A program made the position numbers and the translations under genes. A stretch of DNA of 64,000 bases from Bacillus pseudomycoides DSM 12442. Lineage in GTDB: Bacteria; Bacillota; Bacilli; Bacillales; Bacillaceae_G. Shown piece after piece: positions 59,291-64,000 of the stretch. How positions within the stretch are numbered: position 1 is the first letter of the stretch; every line of letters begins with the position of its first letter. The DNA lies in the NCBI RefSeq assembly GCF_000161455.1, contig NZ_CM000745.1:867797-931796 (forward strand), read 5' to 3'. A model generated the notes under the pieces. That model did not search any database. It saw only the letters and a list, made by a program, of their open reading frames with translations, and was not told the DNA's origin.

Positions 59291-59443
59291 GGGGGTAGTA
59301 ACACATATCCATCAACTTAAGAAATTGGTTGTTTCCCAAAACGAAAAAAGTAAGCTGAATTCTTATAAATAACTGTAGAAATATAAAATTTTCGTTTTGG
59401 GGATATTTCAAAATCTTAGCTTGATGAGTATGGGGCGTGGCCC
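59291..59443. repeat. bcr1-like 153-bp miniature element
   Basis: Left end GGGGGTAGTAACACATATCC then ATCAACTTAAG; right end TTAGCTTGATGAGTATGGGG then CGTGGCCC. The interior holds AAAATTTTCGTTTTGGGGAT, like the 13001 element. It has no coding capacity. It lies between the convergent yhaM and 59544 genes. Confidence 0.75.
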
Positions 59444-59543
59444 TATCTTAAAAAATAAACCTTTTTTCCTACTTTTCATTATTTTTTTCTTCAGAAACAA
59501 AAAAAGCCTCTCAAATAAACCGAGAGACCCTTTAAAATAAAAA

Positions 59544-60038
59544 TCACTTTTGACACAAAACAATGATTTTATATGGCGTAGTTTGGGCTGGTATACTCAT
59601 TGTTGTAAGACCATAAATAACTATTAAATTTCGATTCGCAAGATTCCCTGTAAAAAATTGGCCATTTGTTAATAAAATTTGAGTAGAAGGAGAAATATTT
59701 AATTTTAATTTTCCATCACTACTCTCTAACTGTTCATTAAAATTATCTACTTTTACATTTTGATAGGGTATATATTTCGCTATAACAATTGCTTGAAATT
59801 GTGGTGGGAAAATGAGAGGAACAGGGACATTAGCATCGTAAAATCCAGTTACTTTATCTCCTACTACTACCGCTGCGTAGTCAATAAAATAAGTATTTGG
59901 TTTCACTACAAAATTTGTTAGAGTCCCATAACCATTATCTACGGATATTAATTTAGTACATCCTATTTCTTCATTTGATCCTGTTACAAAATCGTTAATC
60001 ATAGTTATTGTCCCATCAAATGATTGAAAGTTTTTCAT
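59544..60038 (-). CDS. hypothetical protein, possibly spore-associated
   Basis: A 164-residue beta-rich protein without a signal peptide (FDGTITMINDFVTGSNEEIG, VDNGYGTLTNFVVKPNTYF, STQILLTNGQFFTGNLANRN). I do not know a function. It sits with the proline-rich 60092 gene on the same strand, 53 nt apart, and both look like B. cereus group proteins made late in sporulation; this is inference. The start follows AAAAGAGGTAT. A hairpin in 59505-59530 (GCCTCTC/GAGAGAC) ends the unit. Confidence 0.6.
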   Translation of the reverse strand: MKNFQSFDGTITMINDFVTGSNEEIGCTKLISVDNGYGTLTNFVVKPNTYFIDYAAVVVGDKVTGFYDANVPVPLIFPPQFQAIVIAKYIPYQNVKVDNFNEQLESSDGKLKLNISPSTQILLTNGQFFTGNLANRNLIVIYGLTTMSIPAQTTPYKIIVLCQK

Positions 60039-60091
60039 TCTAATACCTCTTTTGTTTATATAATTAAACTTTTATCGTTACTCTATAATTT

Positions 60092-60475
60092 TTAAAAACA
60101 TGTAAATGAACTAATCCTTCTTGTATCAATTCCAAAAATCACCCAAAACCTACCGTTCCATCTAAAACCAGTAACAGATCTTCGTCCTACAAAAATCGGA
60201 TAATACCAAAACTGTTCACCATTTGTAAGCCATATATAGGTATTTCGAAATAAACAGAATGAAATTGCCCCTGGATCAACAGCAAATGGTGAAGCAGTTG
60301 ATTGTTGAGGAATAAATGATGGAGGAGGAGATGTTGGAGCTTGTGAACTTTGCTGTCCTGGTGCACCCGGAAAACTTGGCATTCCCGGTATACTTGGAAT
60401 CGGAGGACCAGGGAATTGACGATCGAAGTATTGATTATAATTTATATAAGGAAAATATATTGACTCATTATACAT
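60092..60475 (-). CDS. proline-rich hypothetical protein with conserved C-terminal domain
   Basis: A 127-residue protein. The N-terminal half is rich in Pro, Gly and Ser with short collagen-like steps (PGPPIPSIPGMPSFPGAPG). The C-terminal 60 residues form an aromatic-rich domain (FRNTYIWLTNGEQFWYYPIF, GFRWNGRFWVIFGIDTRRI) common in Bacillus proteins of unknown function. Proline-rich heads of this kind are seen in spore coat and exosporium proteins. The start has AAAGAGGTG. It probably forms an operon with the 59544 gene. Confidence 0.65.
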   Translation of the reverse strand: MYNESIYFPYINYNQYFDRQFPGPPIPSIPGMPSFPGAPGQQSSQAPTSPPPSFIPQQSTASPFAVDPGAISFCLFRNTYIWLTNGEQFWYYPIFVGRRSVTGFRWNGRFWVIFGIDTRRISSFTCF

Positions 60476-60523
60476 TTAAAAATCACCTCTTTATTTTTAA
60501 AATCTCCTAAAGTATTAATATGT

Positions 60524-60574
60524 AATATTTTCCGTATAGGAAGCTTATTCACTTCCTATACGGAAAATATTTTA
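60524..60574. terminator. 22-bp perfect hairpin
   Basis: AATATTTTCCGTATAGGAAG pairs with CTTCCTATACGGAAAATATT, then TTAATAAAG. It lies upstream of the 60092 gene. The rest of 60476-60945 holds a hairpin GTGGGGTTAAACCCCAC near 60680 and another near 60888 but no gene. Confidence 0.75.
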
Positions 60575-60887
60575 ATAAAGCGGATATCAAACATAAATGT
60601 ATTACCCTTTGTTTTTGGTATGTTCGGCTCGGCAACATATCCATACTTACCGAATTTCTTCATACAATGGAGGAAAGGTGGGGTTAAACCCCACGAATTT
60701 AACGTAACTTTATATATGGAATAAATTGATCTGTTATCTTAATTCACATAATTTTCAAAACTATAAACTTTGCATGTTAATATTTGTTATATAATAAAGA
60801 GGTCCTAGTAGTCTTAAGAAATAGTGATCCCTAGTTTTTTTGATAAGATAGTTTGTTTTACCCTTCAGTTTACATTATTTTAAAAAG

Positions 60888-60921
60888 AACTTGTATTTTT
60901 TTACAAGTTCTTTTTATTTTT
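60888..60921. terminator. rho-independent terminator
   Basis: AAAAAGAACTTGTA pairs with TACAAGTTCTTTTT, then ATTTTTAC. Confidence 0.75.
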
Positions 60922-60945
60922 ACTACAAAAACGAAAAAAGAGCGC

Positions 60946-61287
60946 ATGATTAATCTCACTTCTATTTTGGATGAAGTCTATTCCTATACCCAAACCCTAG
61001 AAAGTACCTGCTTATTTCCTTCTCGAAAAGGATATCAACCCATTAGCCAAATCCAAGCGTACCGACAATTACAAAAAGCTGGAGATTTTACCGATGTAGA
61101 ATCCATTGGTACGCACACTATGCGCAAAACCTTCAGCTATTGGTTTTATAAACAAAAGATGTAGCCATGTTGCAAGAAATACTCATCTATAGCCATATAA
61201 ATCCTTACGGGACCTTTAAATTGGATATGATGGAACGAATTCAAATTGAAGAGAGATCATATCTAGAGGAATCAGTGCATTCTTAAT
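60946..61287 (+). pseudogene. tyrosine recombinase C-terminal fragment, frameshifted
   Basis: PISQIQAYRQLQKAGDFTDV and GTHTMRKTFSYWFYKQ belong to the catalytic domain of phage-integrase-type recombinases (H-x-M-R motif). A one-base deletion near 61155 shifts the frame; the next frame continues DVAMLQEILIYSHINP, the box with the second catalytic His, and ends at 61287. The expected tyrosine region (GTFKLDMMERI) is degenerate. The N-terminal half is missing. Confidence 0.75.
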
Positions 61288-61289
61288 TC

Positions 61290-61346
61290 ATATCCTTATT
61301 GCGGGTAGTGACAGTTTCGCTGGTACTACCCGCAATAAGGATATGA
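61290..61346 (+). terminator. 21-bp perfect hairpin before rap
   Basis: CATATCCTTATTGCGGGTAG pairs with CTACCCGCAATAAGGATATG across a 15-nt loop. AAAGCTATTTTTTAT follows. It insulates rap from the integrase remnant. The 61347-61504 stretch holds the rap promoter. Confidence 0.8.
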
Positions 61347-61504
61347 AAGCTATTTTTTATGAGGTGGATTTTAATTGTGTCTTTTGAGTTGAATATTCTG
61401 ATAATTATTTCTCAAGTTATTTATATATTTAGAGGGATATACAATTTGTGGAAAAGTGATAATATTTAGATAATTACAGTTGTAAACGAGGGGGATGAAT
61501 TTCT

Positions 61505-62599
61505 ATGAGTGCACATGTAGTAACGAAAGAACAGATTAAGCATTCATTAGACGCTTGGTATCAGTCAATGCTGCAACAACAAGTAGAGAAAGCGACACGA
61601 TTGAAAGAGGAAATTGAATCAAAAATTAATCATATGGAAGAAGATCAAAACATATTGTTTTATTATTCATTATTAGATTTTCGCTATCAAGTGTTAGCAG
61701 ATCGTTTAAGTATTACAAGCAATAGCTTCGATAAAATTGATTCCTTGTCTCTTCCGAATGATCTGCTTTTAACACATTATTATCATCTCTTTAAAGGTAT
61801 TCATCTAATGTTCATTTCGAATTACAAAGAATCTGAAATACATTTTGAGAAAGCTAAAGAATTATTAAAGCAAGTTTCTAATCCGATAGAACAAGCTGAA
61901 TTTCATCAACACTTTGCTGTATTGTATCACCATACTTACAAAATGCTATCTTCTATTGAATATATAAATAAAGCGAAAGTGATATTTTTAAATCAAGAAG
62001 GATATGAAGTCAAAGTTGCATCCTGTGAAAATATTATAGGGACAGCTTGTATATTTTTAAAACAATTTGAACAAGCCGAAGAACATTTAAATCGTGCAAT
62101 TGACATTTTACAGAAAGCTAAAGAAGATAAGCTAATTTTAATAGTTAGACATAATCTAGGTTTATTGTATGCTACCCAAAATCTATCCACTTTAGCTATT
62201 CGTCATTTATCAGAAGTAACAGAGAAACTTCCTAATCATATCAAAGCCATTTTCCTACAAGCAAGGGAACATTATAAATTAGGTGAAATAAATATTGCAC
62301 AAAAATTAATTGAAAACGGTTTAAATATTTGTTCTGCAGTAGGAAACAAAGAATATATGTATCACTTCAACATTTTGAAAAGACTAAATGAAAGATGTTC
62401 AATGGATTTAGTGGAAAAAGAGATAAAAGAAGGACTATTTTACTTCGAAAAACAAGGATTATGGGATTATGTTGAAGAATATGGTGAGTTGTTAGCTGTC
62501 GAATTTCGTAAATTGAATAATCATGAAAAAGTAAGTGATTATTTTAATATCTGTTATGAAGCGAAACAAAAATTATTAAGTAGAGGAGCGTTAAAATAA
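61505..62599 (+). CDS. rap: Rap family aspartate phosphatase / TPR regulator
   Basis: A 364-residue Rap protein. The N-terminal three-helix bundle (1-70, SLDAWYQSMLQQQVEKATRL) is the part that binds a response regulator. About 95-360 is a series of TPR-like helix pairs (LNRAIDILQKAKEDKLILIV, ARHYKLGE-like repeats). Rap proteins dephosphorylate Spo0F or block ComA-type regulators. They are inhibited by a Phr peptide. The gene overlaps the phr gene by one base (TAATG), the classic arrangement. Ribosome binding site GAGGGGGATG. Its target is not deducible from sequence. Confidence 0.92.
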   Translation: MSAHVVTKEQIKHSLDAWYQSMLQQQVEKATRLKEEIESKINHMEEDQNILFYYSLLDFRYQVLADRLSITSNSFDKIDSLSLPNDLLLTHYYHLFKGIHLMFISNYKESEIHFEKAKELLKQVSNPIEQAEFHQHFAVLYHHTYKMLSSIEYINKAKVIFLNQEGYEVKVASCENIIGTACIFLKQFEQAEEHLNRAIDILQKAKEDKLILIVRHNLGLLYATQNLSTLAIRHLSEVTEKLPNHIKAIFLQAREHYKLGEINIAQKLIENGLNICSAVGNKEYMYHFNILKRLNERCSMDLVEKEIKEGLFYFEKQGLWDYVEEYGELLAVEFRKLNNHEKVSDYFNICYEAKQKLLSRGALK

Positions 62600-62796
62600 T
62601 GAAAAAATTGGGTGTTATTACTGTTGGTTTATCTGTTATCGGAATTCTTTCCCTTGGATTAAATCATTTTGCTGAAACACAACAAGCTACTCACGCAGAC
62701 CATTTCATATCAAAGCCTGATTTAGCATATAGCGTTAGCGATACATCTACCTATTCATATACTGATGGAAACACCGGTATAAGTGCTTCAGAATAG
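62599..62796 (+). CDS. phr: Phr pre-propeptide of the Rap-Phr pair
   Basis: A 65-residue secreted precursor: a Sec signal (KKLGVITVGLSVIGILSLGL), then THADHFISKPDLAYSVSDTS and a C-terminal tail TYSYTDGNTGISASE. Phr precursors are exported and cut to a 5-7 residue signal that re-enters the cell through Opp and inactivates the cognate Rap. Which residues form the active peptide is not clear: it is not simply the extreme C terminus in every Phr. It is translationally coupled to rap. A terminator follows at 62840. Confidence 0.88.
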   Translation: MKKLGVITVGLSVIGILSLGLNHFAETQQATHADHFISKPDLAYSVSDTSTYSYTDGNTGISASE

Positions 62797-62839
62797 ACCA
62801 CGAACACCTATAATGAATACTCATGTAGACCTATAACAA

Positions 62840-62881
62840 AAAGAAGAACGTTTACCCTCACTAAAAGGCGTTCTTCTTTTA
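62840..62881 (+). terminator. terminator of rap-phr
   Basis: AAAGAAGAACG pairs with CGTTCTTCTTT, then TATTTG. The 62797-63170 gap otherwise has only another hairpin at 63052-63086 (GATACAGTTGTAACC / GGTTACGACTGTATC) and the hydrolase promoter. Confidence 0.85.
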
Positions 62882-63170
62882 TTTGTCTTCTTTATCCTTC
62901 ATTTCTATAAGTATATAAAACTTTTGAAAAATGATTGACCTACTTTTTGTTTGTAACTATAATGATTACAAGAGAGTTGAACAGTACGAAAATAATCAAA
63001 TACAAGAAATATCCCAATGCATTCTTACTTAGAGAGAAAGCATATTTTTTTGATACAGTTGTAACCTAAATGGTTACGACTGTATCGGCTATAAAATAAT
63101 GACAAAAAGTGAAAGCTTATGTTAAGTGTATTTTTTCATGATTTAAAGTAGCGGAAAGGAGACAATAAAT

Positions 63171-64000
63171 TTGAAACGATTAAAGTTCTATGTAATTAGC
63201 TGCCTTGTTCTTGTCGTATTAGTGATTTGTAATATCGTTGAGAAACCGACAGCAAAAGTAGAAGAAGTAAAAAATACTGTTGCAACAAAATTGAACACAA
63301 CAGAAAAAATGGCAGAAATTGATGGGCAAACAATATATTTTAAACAAATTGGTGAAGGACAACCGCCGCTTCTTATGCTTCATGGCTTTGGAGGTTCTTC
63401 TGATGGATTTCGTGATATTTATCCAGAATTAGCGAAAGATCATACGATCATTGCAGTTGATATTTTAGGATTTGGTCGTTCTTCGAAGCCAATGGATTTT
63501 CAGTATTCATTTCCAGCGCAAGCAAATATATATTATAAGTTAATGAAAAAATTAGGCTATGATAAGTTTGCGGTGCTTGGTCATTCAATGGGGGGAGAGA
63601 TTTCTCTTAATTTAACATACCTATATCCTGAGGCGATTACGCACCTTATTTTAGCGGACTCGACAGGAATAGAATCCTTCCAGCAAAAAGAAGGTTTCCA
63701 AAAGCCGAATTTATCGGTTGATTTAAATACGGTATCTACCATTACGGATTATGATAAAAATGCGGTGAAAAATAGAAGAGATGATAAAGAGCATTATAGT
63801 GAATTAAGTAAGATGAGAGAACATCGATTAGCGATGGATGCGAATGAAATCAAGGTGCCGACCTTAATCATTTGGGGCAGAAATGATAAAAGCGTTTCAT
63901 GGAAAAATGGTGAAGCATATCATCAACTATTTAAAAATAGTACATTCCATATTATTGAAAAAGGGTATCATGCTCCGTTCCGTCAAGAGCCGGAAGAGTT
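63171..64000 (+). CDS. membrane-anchored alpha/beta hydrolase (3' end outside the window)
   Basis: The frame opens with TTG after AAAGGAGACAA and runs off the window end after 276 codons. An N-terminal anchor (FYVISCLVLVVLVICNIV) is followed by the hydrolase fold: LMLHGFGGSSDGFRD (oxyanion), VLGHSMGGEIS (catalytic Ser), WGRNDKSVSW (Asp) and EKGYHAPFRQ (His). All triad residues are present. Such enzymes act as lipases, esterases or C-C hydrolases on the outer face. Substrate unknown. Only a few residues are likely missing at the C terminus. Confidence 0.85.
   Translation, partial: MKRLKFYVISCLVLVVLVICNIVEKPTAKVEEVKNTVATKLNTTEKMAEIDGQTIYFKQIGEGQPPLLMLHGFGGSSDGFRDIYPELAKDHTIIAVDILGFGRSSKPMDFQYSFPAQANIYYKLMKKLGYDKFAVLGHSMGGEISLNLTYLYPEAITHLILADSTGIESFQQKEGFQKPNLSVDLNTVSTITDYDKNAVKNRRDDKEHYSELSKMREHRLAMDANEIKVPTLIIWGRNDKSVSWKNGEAYHQLFKNSTFHIIEKGYHAPFRQEPEE

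Noticed and set aside
1..64000. CRISPR arrays, tRNA, rRNA and known riboswitches
   Set aside because: Looked for regular spaced repeats, cloverleaf-type segments and common riboswitch leaders; none was convincing. The tandem repeats found are 120 bp (coding) and 157-168 bp (leader), not CRISPR-like.

Overview
The window looks like chromosome of a Bacillus cereus group organism (B. cereus, thuringiensis or a close relative). It is AT-rich and has strong Gram-positive Shine-Dalgarno sites. It carries IS231-type transposon remnants, bcr1-like short repeats, a YjcZ-type small protein, a Rap/Phr cassette, a CotA spore laccase and a yhaO-yhaN-yhaM block. No rRNA, tRNA or CRISPR array was seen.

Region by region. 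(1) 1-4.7 kb: small accessory genes (DUF2691-like, a GNAT pseudogene with two in-frame stops, an APH-type phosphotransferase, an MTA/SAH nucleosidase, a second GNAT), with three copies of a 34-nt palindrome. (2) 4.7-19.3 kb: secreted surface proteins. Two share a core domain (4699 and 7759) and three carry choline-binding-type repeats (7759, 16859, 18133). Between them lie an MFS pump with a phosphotransferase, an SgrR-type regulator divergent from a second MFS pump, and IS231 and IS3 debris. (3) 19.8-23.4 kb: dihydroxyacetone use, dhaS-dhaQ divergent from a fused DhaK-DhaL kinase, with a DhaS-type operator between them. (4) 23.8-33.1 kb: envelope stress genes. These are an ABC transporter, vanR-vanS-vanY without vanHAX, and a second two-component system. 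Three promoters (ABC operon, second response regulator, a 54-aa peptide) share one motif at fixed spacing to the -10 box, which suggests a single regulon. (5) 33.2-45 kb: an MFS pump with a long tandem-repeat leader, IS1182, IS3 and IS4 remnants, GntR, a BlaI/M56 pair behind two operators, a metallophosphoesterase, and broken AraC and hydrolase genes. (6) 44.3-53.9 kb: cotA, GNAT, MerR, a DUF6688-like membrane protein, a polysaccharide lyase beside IS231-like ends, an SDR with a TetR regulator, DinB and small conserved genes. (7) 54-59.2 kb: the conserved yhaO-yhaN-yhaM operon. (8) 59.3-64 kb: two small probably spore-associated proteins, an integrase remnant, rap-phr, and an alpha/beta hydrolase cut by the window end.

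Taken together this is chromosome broken up repeatedly by small mobile elements. Many junctions are still readable: truncated genes ending in foreign hairpins, fused gene halves, and duplicated gene tails. The most interesting material is the proposed three-promoter regulon at 24.3-33.1 kb, the set of IS231-type ends next to passenger genes, the 154-nt structured repeats, and the repeat leader in front of the 33.5 kb MFS gene. All functions are read from sequence by eye; no database search was run.
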